Notes under the pieces: model-generated
Seen by the model: the letters and a program-made list of their open reading frames with translations, nothing else
The model's database searches: none
Told to the model about the DNA's origin: nothing
Part shown: one piece after another, positions 1 through 5,177 of the stretch
Layout of the letters: the number at the start of each line of letters is the position of its first letter
Position numbering within the stretch: the stretch's first letter is position 1
Program-made: the position numbers and the translations under genes
Assembly: GCA_958425285.1 (NCBI GenBank)
Contig: CATZVV010000095.1
Span: 1-7,001 of the forward strand
Length of the DNA stretch: 7,001 nucleotides
Direction: 5' to 3'
Source of the DNA: an uncultured Lachnoclostridium sp.
GTDB taxonomy: Bacteria; Bacillota; Clostridia; Lachnospirales; Lachnospiraceae

Positions 1-1326
1 CATGGTCCAGAGGATTTGGTTATTTCGGTTATTAAGTTTGTTGGTGCGTTTGTTATTCTTTTGCAGGTGGATGTATGGCTGACATTGGTTGTTTTTGCAT
101 TTATTCCAATCATGCTATTTTTTGCCATGAAGGTTCGTAAGAAGATGAAATGTGCCTTTCGCAGAAACAGGGAAAAGATTGCAGATATTAATGCAGGGAT
201 TGAAGATAATCTGGCAGGAATTCGGGTTGTTAAGTCATTTGCCAATGAAACGGTAGAAATCCGGAACTTTAAAAAAGGAAATGATGCGTTTCTGGCAAGT
301 AAAAGAGATAGTTATACGAATATGGCAACATTTCATACCGGCTTAAATTTCTTTATTGCGTTACTGAATATAGCGGTTGTCATTGGAGGGGGATTTTTTA
401 TTACGAATCAGATGATTGGACTGGGGGACTTAATTACATATGTATTGTATATTAATATGCTAATTGAACCAATCCAAAAATTGATTAATTTTACCGAACA
501 ATTTCAAAACGGAATTACAGGATTTGAGCGTTTTATGCAGATTTTAGAAATCGAGCCGGATATTGTGGATGAACCGGGAGCAGTAGAACTGGAAAATGTA
601 GAGGGGAGAATTTCATTTGAGGATGTGTCTTTTCAATATAATGATGCGAATAGTGCTGTTTTTCATAACATTAACTTGGAGGTTCAAGCCGGGGAGTATG
701 TGGCACTTGTTGGTTCTTCAGGAGTTGGAAAATCAACAATGTGCAGTCTGATTCCAAGATTTTATGAGGCTACAGATGGGAAAATTCGGATTGATGGAAG
801 AGACATTCGTGAATTTACGTTAAAATCCCTGAGGGATAATATTGGAATTGTACAGCAGGATGTATATTTGTTTACTGGCACAATCCTCGATAATATCCGT
901 TATGGAAAGCGGGATGCAACAATGGATGAAATTATAGAAGCAGCAAAAAACGCGAATGCACATGACTTTATTCTGGAACTTCCGCAAGGGTATGAAACAG
1001 ATATTGGTCAGCGGGGAGTCAAATTATCCGGAGGTCAGAAGCAACGTATTAGTATTGCCAGAGTGTTTTTGAAAAACCCTCCCATTCTCATCCTGGATGA
1101 AGCAACGTCTTCTCTTGACAATGAAAGCGAAAAAATTGTTCAGGAATCGCTGGAACAGCTTGCAAAAGACAGAACAACATTTGTAATCGCACACCGTTTA
1201 ACAACGATTCAGAATGCAGAAACAATTGTAGTATTGAGTGAGGATGGCATACATGAAAAGGGAACGCATGAGGAGTTAATGAAGCAGGAGGGAATTTATC
1301 AGACTCTTTATAATGTGAATCGGTAA
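1..1326 (+). CDS. ABC exporter half-transporter (fused permease-ATPase), 5' end outside window
   Basis: This is the C-terminal 441 residues of an MsbA/MDR-type exporter, a membrane protein that couples ATP hydrolysis to export of drugs, lipids or peptides. The frame is already open at base 1 (His-Gly-Pro-Glu-Asp-Leu, a motif usual in the loop between membrane helices), so the TTG at 16 is not the real start. About 135 residues, including the first membrane helices, should lie upstream. Hydrophobic segments at about 9-45 and 118-165 are the remaining helices. The nucleotide-binding domain is complete: Walker A GSSGVGKST (712-738), Q-loop VQQD, signature LSGGQ (1024-1038), Walker B ILILDE (1084-1101) with D-loop SLD, and the H-loop His at 1192. 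The protein ends at TAA 1324. All catalytic residues are present, so it should be active. The substrate cannot be told from sequence. Many such exporters work as heterodimers, so a second half may lie upstream. Confidence 0.96.
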   Translation, partial: HGPEDLVISVIKFVGAFVILLQVDVWLTLVVFAFIPIMLFFAMKVRKKMKCAFRRNREKIADINAGIEDNLAGIRVVKSFANETVEIRNFKKGNDAFLASKRDSYTNMATFHTGLNFFIALLNIAVVIGGGFFITNQMIGLGDLITYVLYINMLIEPIQKLINFTEQFQNGITGFERFMQILEIEPDIVDEPGAVELENVEGRISFEDVSFQYNDANSAVFHNINLEVQAGEYVALVGSSGVGKSTMCSLIPRFYEATDGKIRIDGRDIREFTLKSLRDNIGIVQQDVYLFTGTILDNIRYGKRDATMDEIIEAAKNANAHDFILELPQGYETDIGQRGVKLSGGQKQRISIARVFLKNPPILILDEATSSLDNESEKIVQESLEQLAKDRTTFVIAHRLTTIQNAETIVVLSEDGIHEKGTHEELMKQEGIYQTLYNVNR

Positions 1327-1353
1327 AGAATAGTTCTCTTTTTGTTCGATTAG

Positions 1354-1399
1354 AAAAATAAAACAGGCTGCCTTTGTTTTTATCATGCTAGGCAGCCTG
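1354..1399 (-). terminator. Rho-independent terminator of the acidic microprotein gene
   Basis: A perfect 9-bp stem is formed by CAGGCTGCC (1364-1372) and GGCAGCCTG (1391-1399) with an 18-nt loop. Read on the minus strand, the stem is followed at once by TTTTATTTTT (1354-1363), a proper U-tract. On the plus strand no T-run follows, so it should mainly end transcripts of the minus-strand gene ending at 1431. Confidence 0.8.
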
Positions 1400-1407
1400 A
1401 GATTACA

Positions 1408-1434
1408 GTACCCATGAGGGTATAAATTTTTTAT
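1408..1434 (+). terminator. Weak candidate terminator of the ABC exporter gene
   Basis: The short stem TACCC/GGGTA (1409-1413 with 1418-1422) has a 4-nt ATGA loop, and plus-strand sequence rich in T (run of six T at 1427-1432) follows after a few A. The stem is only 5 bp plus a possible G-U pair, so this is plausible but weak. It lies just before the stop of the convergent gene. Confidence 0.4.
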
Positions 1435-1670
1435 TCCGTTTCTGCACCTTCACCGGTATCGTCTTCTTCCTCATTGGATTCGGAAGGCTTGATGGTAACA
1501 TATTCACGGTCATCATCATCCTCTTCATCATAAAGGTCATTGTCAAAATCATCGTCATCGTAGTCGTCTAAATAATCTTTCATCAATACGGATTTTACAA
1601 AATATAAGATTCCTGCGATTACCCCACCAATTGCTGCAAGGCTGAGAAGAAACTTTAAAAATTTTTTCAT
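1431..1670 (-). CDS. Membrane-anchored acidic microprotein, function unknown
   Basis: This 79-residue protein has two parts. Residues 1-31 are a basic start (MKKFLKF) followed by one Gly/Ala/Ile-rich membrane helix (about 7-29). Residues 32-79 carry 26 Asp/Glu against one Arg and one Lys. They include two near-continuous Asp runs (35-45 and 48-54), then an REYV segment (55-58) and a Glu-rich end. The helix has no signal peptidase site I can see, so it is probably a permanent anchor. By the positive-inside rule the acidic tail could face outward, but this is not certain. The ATG at 1670 follows AAAGGA with a 9-nt spacer on the minus strand, a good ribosome site. I recall similar small proteins with an acidic tail as hypothetical genes in Lachnospiraceae, with no known role. 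The gene is convergent with the ABC exporter and divergent from the lysine-rich protein gene. The Asp repeats might bind divalent cations or basic proteins, but that is inference. Confidence 0.8.
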   Translation of the reverse strand: MKKFLKFLLSLAAIGGVIAGILYFVKSVLMKDYLDDYDDDDFDNDLYDEEDDDDREYVTIKPSESNEEEDDTGEGAETE

Positions 1671-1741
1671 TAATATCCATCCTTTCGCATCAAGTTTAAT
1701 ACCCCATAATTTGCTATGAGTTGTTTGATTACCGAAACGGG

Positions 1742-1775
1742 CATACTAATACCTATTCGAATACTACTTAGTATG
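1742..1775. repeat. Cluster of ATACTA/TAGTAT inverted repeats
   Basis: CATACTA (1742-1748) pairs with TAGTATG (1769-1775), and a further ATACTA at 1761-1766 makes a tight palindrome with TAGTAT at 1769-1774. The cluster lies upstream of the acidic microprotein gene, within its probable leader. It could be an operator or an RNA hairpin. The surrounding DNA is AT-rich, so chance is possible. Confidence 0.4.
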
Positions 1776-1799
1776 TCTCTTTCAGAGTAATTAATATTC

Positions 1800-1828
1800 A
1801 TTTTAATTGAAAATAGAAGAAAAGTAAA
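1800..1828 (-). promoter_or_regulatory. Candidate promoter of the acidic microprotein gene
   Basis: On the minus strand TTTACT (1828-1823) is followed after 17 bases by TAAAAT (1805-1800), a fair sigma-A match (4/6 and 5/6). It would start RNA near 1793 and leave a leader of about 120 nt containing the ATACTA repeats. In DNA this AT-rich, chance matches are common. Confidence 0.35.
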
Positions 1829-1896
1829 GTATATATCAGAAATTTTGATTATTGCATAACAAAGAGACACTTCATCAGAGAAAAAATATTGTTTTT

Positions 1897-1906
1897 TGTA
1901 TATAAT
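1897..1906 (+). promoter_or_regulatory. Candidate -10 element for the lysine-rich protein gene
   Basis: There is a perfect TATAAT at 1901-1906, preceded by TG at 1897-1898, one base further out than in a standard extended -10. No recognisable -35 lies 16-18 bases upstream. It would give a leader of about 120 nt before the ATG at 2036. Confidence 0.45.
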
Positions 1907-2021
1907 AGTAATTGTAAAAAATGTATTAAGGGTGTATTATTTTTATAAAGCCATGTGTATGTTTGCATCTTGGTTTTCATATTAATATATGTATTGTGTG
2001 TATTATTTTAGAAATGTCAAA

Positions 2022-2029
2022 TGGAGGGG
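2022..2029 (+). promoter_or_regulatory. Ribosome binding site that fixes the start at 2036
   Basis: TGGAGGGG sits six bases before the ATG at 2036. The in-frame ATG at 2021 overlaps this site and has no Shine-Dalgarno sequence of its own, so translation should begin at 2036. Confidence 0.85.
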
Positions 2030-2035
2030 ATTGTA

Positions 2036-2368
2036 ATGGCGATTAAGACAACAAAAGTTTCAGATGCAAAAGAAACGGTAAAAAAGACTACGGAGAGAAA
2101 ATCAGCGAGCCAAAAGGGGACGCAAAAGAAGCCGGTGGAAAAGAAGGCAGCAACTCGGACGCGAACAAAGAAAAAGACAGAATTGTTTATTCAGTTTGCG
2201 GGCTATGAGGTATCTCAGGAGGATCTTATTGCAAGGGTGAAAGATGTATGGGTTGGAAATGGAAATAAGATTTCGGAGATTATTACATTGAGTCTTTATG
2301 TAAAACCGGAAGAGTATAAGGCTTACTATGTTATTAATGGAAGTTTTGCCGGAGCTTTGGATTTGTAA
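2036..2368 (+). CDS. Small protein with lysine-rich N-terminal tail, DUF6465-like
   Basis: This 110-residue protein has two clear parts. Residues 1-49 form a low-complexity tail with 14 Lys and 3 Arg against 5 acidic residues, rich in Thr/Ser/Ala and without hydrophobic blocks, much like a histone tail. Residues 50-110 form a compact domain beginning LFIQFAGYEVS, followed by a helix-like stretch (EDLIARVKDVW), a YVKPEE segment (about 88-93) and a final strand ending ALDL. This pattern matches my memory of DUF6465, a domain of unknown function in Clostridia. There is no signal peptide or membrane helix, so the protein is probably cytoplasmic. The basic tail suggests binding to nucleic acid or another polyanion, but nothing in the sequence proves it. 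The gene stands alone between its own candidate promoter and a strong terminator. The tail composition could vary freely between strains while the C-terminal domain should be conserved. Confidence 0.85.
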   Translation: MAIKTTKVSDAKETVKKTTERKSASQKGTQKKPVEKKAATRTRTKKKTELFIQFAGYEVSQEDLIARVKDVWVGNGNKISEIITLSLYVKPEEYKAYYVINGSFAGALDL

Positions 2369-2378
2369 ATAAATTCAG

Positions 2379-2419
2379 ATAAAAATAACGTGTCTGGGAT
2401 GCAGGCACGTTATTTTTAT
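2379..2419. terminator. Strong bidirectional terminator between the lysine-rich gene and dinB
   Basis: A perfect 14-bp stem pairs 2379-2392 (ending AATAACGTG) with 2406-2419 (starting CACGTTATT), and a few further pairs can form inside the loop. The A/T-rich outer half of the stem supplies a U-tract in both directions, so it can end the plus-strand gene stopping at 2368 and the minus-strand dinB stopping at 2451. Confidence 0.88.
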
Positions 2420-2437
2420 AGAAAATCCCAGGTTTAG

Positions 2438-2468
2438 AGCGGCACGTTTATCAGCTGCCGCTTTTTTT
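2438..2468 (+). terminator. Second plus-strand terminator, overlapping the 3' end of dinB
   Basis: AGCGGCA (2438-2444) pairs with TGCCGCT (2456-2462), and seven T follow (2462-2468). It is a textbook intrinsic terminator for plus-strand RNA. It includes the stop and last codons of the minus-strand dinB gene and has no U-tract in the dinB direction. It backs up the hairpin at 2379-2419 against read-through antisense to dinB. Confidence 0.75.
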
Positions 2469-3659
2469 CGGTCGTGTGGATAGAAAACTGGCACGTTGAA
2501 TCGCATCGTTTCCGAAACGATTACGGATAGAGTCAATGGCAGAATCCAATTTTTCTTCACGCAAATACTTTTCCTGTTCAAGTAAATTTAACTGACGCAT
2601 ACCGGTTTCGGTAATTCTGGAAGTAGATACTCCAAGCAGGCGTATAGGCATTCCCTTCCAGCACTCATCAAATAGAAGGCAGGAATGATGGAAAAGTTCA
2701 TTTGTTACGTTACTTGGGGAAGCTAGTGTATGCTGGTGGCTTATACTGCGGAAAGTAAAATCTTTTATCGTAACGGAAATTACTCCGGCAGCTGCATTGT
2801 CTTTTCTGAGACGACTTGCTACAGATTCGCAAAGGGTCAACAAAACACTTTTTGCCTCTGTCTTGTCAGTAACATCATAAGAGAGGGTTGTAGAGTTGCC
2901 ATAGCCTTTTGCTTCGGTTGTCTCTCCGCAAACTGGTTCTGGACAGATTCCATTTGCATAGCTGTAAAGAAGTTCTCCGTGCCTGCCCAGATGAGATTTC
3001 AAAGTTGAAATTGGAGCAGAGGCGAGTTGACCGATTGTATGAATTCCCAGATTGTATAGGATGCGATGAGAAGCTTGTCCTACAAAAAATAGTTTCTGAA
3101 CAGGAAGCGGCCACATTTTAGTCGGAATTTCTTCGGGAAACAGAGTGTGAACTTTGTTTGGTTTTTCAAAATCAGAAGCCATTTTTGCAAGAAGTTTATT
3201 TGTGGAAATGCCAATATTGACAGTAAATCCAAGCTCGTCATAAATTGTTTGCCTGAGATATTCTGCAGCAGTAGCAGGAGGTCCAAAAAGCAGTTCCGTA
3301 CCACTCATATCCAGAAAAGCTTCGTCGATACTATACTTTTCAACCGTATCGGAAAAGTGGCTCAGTAATTCCATTAATTGGACAGAATATTTCCTGTAGA
3401 TTTCCATACGGGGCGGAACAATGATTAATTGAGGGCATTTTTTGAGTGCTTCATGGAGCGTTTCAGCTGTTTTAATGCCATAGGCTTTGGCGGGAGGCGA
3501 CTTTGCCAGAATAATCCCGTGGCGGTTCTCTTTATTACCTCCAATGGCAGAAGGAATCCGGCGCAAATCGAGAATTTTGAAATTTTTAGGGTATTTTAGG
3601 CGCTCAACAGACTCCCAACTTAAAAATGCATTATTTACATCAATATGAAATACAAGCAT
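2451..3659 (-). CDS. dinB: Y-family DNA polymerase (Pol IV/UmuC-type), translesion synthesis
   Basis: This 402-residue protein is of usual length for the family. It copies past damaged bases in the cytoplasm with low fidelity. Metal-binding acids are present: Asp7 in HIDVNNAFLSWE and Asp112-Glu113 in YSIDEAFLD. Phe12 sits at the steric-gate position that excludes ribonucleotides. The finger region has GIILAKSPPAKAYGIKT (48-64), the palm NIGISTNKLLAKMASDFEKP (148-167), and the thumb helix-hairpin-helix lies around 190-225. The little-finger domain fills about 250-350. QLNLL (356-360) resembles the QLSLF-type sliding-clamp motif and is followed by the usual tail ending RASFL. VNNAF replaces the classic MDxFF sequence of E. 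coli DinB. I recall this variant as common in Clostridia, where it is often annotated simply as DNA polymerase IV. The ATG at 3659 follows GAGG with a 5-nt spacer. The gene is a single unit under a LexA-type promoter and is divergent from the MATE gene. Confidence 0.95.
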   Translation of the reverse strand: MLVFHIDVNNAFLSWESVERLKYPKNFKILDLRRIPSAIGGNKENRHGIILAKSPPAKAYGIKTAETLHEALKKCPQLIIVPPRMEIYRKYSVQLMELLSHFSDTVEKYSIDEAFLDMSGTELLFGPPATAAEYLRQTIYDELGFTVNIGISTNKLLAKMASDFEKPNKVHTLFPEEIPTKMWPLPVQKLFFVGQASHRILYNLGIHTIGQLASAPISTLKSHLGRHGELLYSYANGICPEPVCGETTEAKGYGNSTTLSYDVTDKTEAKSVLLTLCESVASRLRKDNAAAGVISVTIKDFTFRSISHQHTLASPSNVTNELFHHSCLLFDECWKGMPIRLLGVSTSRITETGMRQLNLLEQEKYLREEKLDSAIDSIRNRFGNDAIQRASFLSTRPKKSGS

Positions 3660-3705
3660 ACCTACCTCACTCTTTGTATAGTAAAATGAAGTGTAATTCT
3701 TTTTT

Positions 3706-3734
3706 ACTATAACACACGAACAAATGTTTGTAAA
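3706..3734 (-). promoter_or_regulatory. dinB promoter
   Basis: On the minus strand TTTACA (3734-3729) and TATAGT (3711-3706) are separated by exactly 17 bases, a strong sigma-A-type match (5/6 at each element). Transcription should begin near 3699, leaving a leader of about 40 nt before the ATG at 3659. Confidence 0.8.
3717..3730. promoter_or_regulatory. LexA (SOS) box over the dinB promoter
   Basis: CGAACAAATGTTTG matches the Gram-positive LexA/DinR consensus CGAACRNRYGTTYC at all but the last base, which instead keeps the palindrome (CGAAC...GTTTG). It overlaps two bases of the dinB -35 element and most of the spacer, so bound LexA would block polymerase. The MATE -35 begins 23 bp away on the other side and is probably not directly covered. 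Confidence 0.85.
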
Positions 3735-3752
3735 GAAAAAGATAAAAAGCCC

Positions 3753-3780
3753 TTGATTTTAGTCATAAACCGTATATAAT
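3753..3780 (+). promoter_or_regulatory. MATE gene promoter
   Basis: TTGATT (3753-3758) and a perfect TATAAT (3775-3780) are 16 bases apart on the plus strand. RNA would begin near 3787, giving a short leader of about 29 nt with the ribosome site in it. Confidence 0.7.
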
Positions 3781-3804
3781 AGAAATCCAAGTTTGCAGGT
3801 GAAT

Positions 3805-3810
3805 GGAGGG
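3805..3810 (+). promoter_or_regulatory. Ribosome binding site that supports a TTG start for the MATE gene
   Basis: GGAGGG lies five bases before TTG 3816. The next in-frame ATG (3843) has no ribosome site and would remove the conserved MATE N-terminal RDLTKGSP segment. The TTG is therefore the likely start. Confidence 0.85.
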
Positions 3811-3815
3811 TTAAT

Positions 3816-5156
3816 TTGAGAGATTTGACGAAAGGCTCCCCAATGAAGCTTATCATTAGTTTTTTTCTGCCTCTTTTGTTTGGTATGTTGTTTCAACAAT
3901 TTTACAATATGATGGATGCAATTATTGTAGGCAGGTTTCTGGGGGCAAAAGCATTGGCAGCTGTAGGTGGGACGGGTTCTATTAATTTTATGGTTATCGG
4001 GTTTTGTATGGGAGTATGTAATGGATTTGCCATTCCGGTTGCTCAGCGGTTTGGAGCAGGCGATGAATCCATGTTAAGACGCTATGTTATAAATAGTGTC
4101 TGGCTTTCTGCTTTTTTTGCTGCGATTATGACAGTAGTAGTATGCTTACTTTGTCACCGCATTCTTATATGGATGGATACGCCGGCTGACATTATGCACG
4201 CTTCTTATGATTATATTTTTATTATTTTTCTTGGTATTCCGGTTGTTTATTTGTACAATTTGTTATCTGGGATTATCCGATCGCTTGGCGATAGCAAGAC
4301 ACCCCTTTATTTTTTAATTCTTTCTTCTATAATAAATATTATATTAGATATTTTTACAATCCGTGTACTTGGAATGGGTGTAGGTGGTGCAGCCTGGGCA
4401 ACAGTAATTGCTCAGGGAGTCTCTGGAATTCTTTGCCTTCTGTATATGATAAGAAAGTTCCCCATTTTGAGGCTCCAGAGAGGGGAATGGAGAATGAACG
4501 GAAACTGTATCAGAAGGCTTTGTGCCATGGGTATTCCTATGGGATTACAGTACTCCATTACAGCAATAGGAAGCGTTATTTTACAGACGTCAGTGAATAC
4601 ACTTGGTTCTACAGCTGTAGCATCTGTGACTGCAGCCAATAAAATTAATATGGTTTTTTGGTGTCCTTTTGATGCAATGGGGTCTACGATGGCTACCTAT
4701 GCGGGACAAAATCTTGGTGCTAAGAAATTAAATCGTGTATCGCAGGGAGTTCGGGCATGTGCATTCATTGCACTTATTTATTCGATTTTTGCTTTTGGTA
4801 TTTTGTTTCTTTTTGGTGAATCAATGAATTTGATTTTCTTAGATGTAGCAGAAGTTGAAATTATACAAAATTCCACCAAGTTTATCCGCTGGTGTGCAGC
4901 TTTTTTCTTTCCCCTGTCTCTTGTTAATATCATTCGTTTTACAATTCAGGGACTTGGTTTTGGGAAAATTGCGATTTTTGCAGGGGTTAGCGAGATGATT
5001 GCCCGGAGTTTGGCAGGAGTTCTTTTTGTACCCGTATTTGGGTTTACTGCTGTTTGTATTGCCAATCCGGCAGCTTGGATTATGGCCGACTTGTTTCTTA
5101 TTCCTGCTTATGTTGTAGTTATGAAGTATTTGAAAAAGCTGATGGTAAATGTATGA
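3816..5156 (+). CDS. MATE-family multidrug/toxin efflux transporter
   Basis: This 446-residue protein is full length for the family and resides in the cytoplasmic membrane. It should export organic cations, drugs or metabolites in exchange for Na+ or H+. The N-terminus RDLTKGSPMKLI is the typical MATE opening. I count twelve hydrophobic segments in two six-helix halves, roughly 11-38, 51-72, 88-112, 128-152, 162-182, 190-215, 235-258, 270-298, 308-332, 345-368, 378-400 and 408-435. Family signatures are LFQQFYNMMDAIIVGRFLG-type sequence in helix 1 and NMVFWCPFDAMG in the second half. Translation starts at TTG. It has its own promoter at 3753-3780 and runs 21 bp ahead of the dehydrogenase pseudogene, so the two probably shared a transcript. 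No regulator is adjacent and the substrate is unknown. The divergent SOS-type dinB is probably an unrelated neighbour. Confidence 0.94.
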   Translation: MRDLTKGSPMKLIISFFLPLLFGMLFQQFYNMMDAIIVGRFLGAKALAAVGGTGSINFMVIGFCMGVCNGFAIPVAQRFGAGDESMLRRYVINSVWLSAFFAAIMTVVVCLLCHRILIWMDTPADIMHASYDYIFIIFLGIPVVYLYNLLSGIIRSLGDSKTPLYFLILSSIINIILDIFTIRVLGMGVGGAAWATVIAQGVSGILCLLYMIRKFPILRLQRGEWRMNGNCIRRLCAMGIPMGLQYSITAIGSVILQTSVNTLGSTAVASVTAANKINMVFWCPFDAMGSTMATYAGQNLGAKKLNRVSQGVRACAFIALIYSIFAFGILFLFGESMNLIFLDVAEVEIIQNSTKFIRWCAAFFFPLSLVNIIRFTIQGLGFGKIAIFAGVSEMIARSLAGVLFVPVFGFTAVCIANPAAWIMADLFLIPAYVVVMKYLKKLMVNV

Positions 5157-5167
5157 TGGTACGGAAT

Positions 5168-5173
5168 GGAGGA
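5168..5173 (+). promoter_or_regulatory. Ribosome binding site that fixes the dehydrogenase start at 5178
   Basis: GGAGGA lies four bases before ATG 5178, which begins MKIVILEGD, the normal N-terminal strand of the family. The in-frame ATG at 5166 overlaps the site itself and is not expected to be used. Confidence 0.8.
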
Positions 5174-5177
5174 GAAT

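Larger units (their letters stand above)
1671..2035. other. AT-rich divergent intergenic region with no convincing gene
   Basis: This 365-bp stretch separates two divergently transcribed small genes. It holds candidate promoters for each, a cluster of ATACTA inverted repeats (1742-1775), and a 12-base direct repeat GTGTATTATTTT at 1932-1943 and again at 1998-2009. The leaders are long for such small genes, roughly 110-125 nt on each side if the promoter guesses are right. A minus-strand reading frame (1670-1870) crosses part of it but lacks a ribosome site and looks spurious. I do not recognise a riboswitch or structured RNA here. Confidence 0.6.

Noticed and set aside
1670..1870. Minus-strand 66-codon frame whose TAA overlaps the ATG of the acidic microprotein gene (TAATG), suggesting translational coupling
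   Set aside because: It starts with GTG lacking a ribosome site, its internal ATGs also lack one, its composition looks like translated AT-rich intergenic DNA, and it crosses the likely promoter. The acidic gene has its own good ribosome site.
2730..3368. Several plus- and minus-strand frames of 70-92 codons inside dinB
   Set aside because: All overlap strongly conserved polymerase motifs in another frame and are shadows of dinB.
3717..3780. LexA control of the MATE gene through the shared divergent region
   Set aside because: The box ends 22 bases before the MATE -35 and overlaps only the dinB promoter, so direct repression of MATE is not supported.
4412..4642. Two short frames on opposite strands inside the MATE gene
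   Set aside because: Both are shadows of the MATE coding frame, without ribosome sites.
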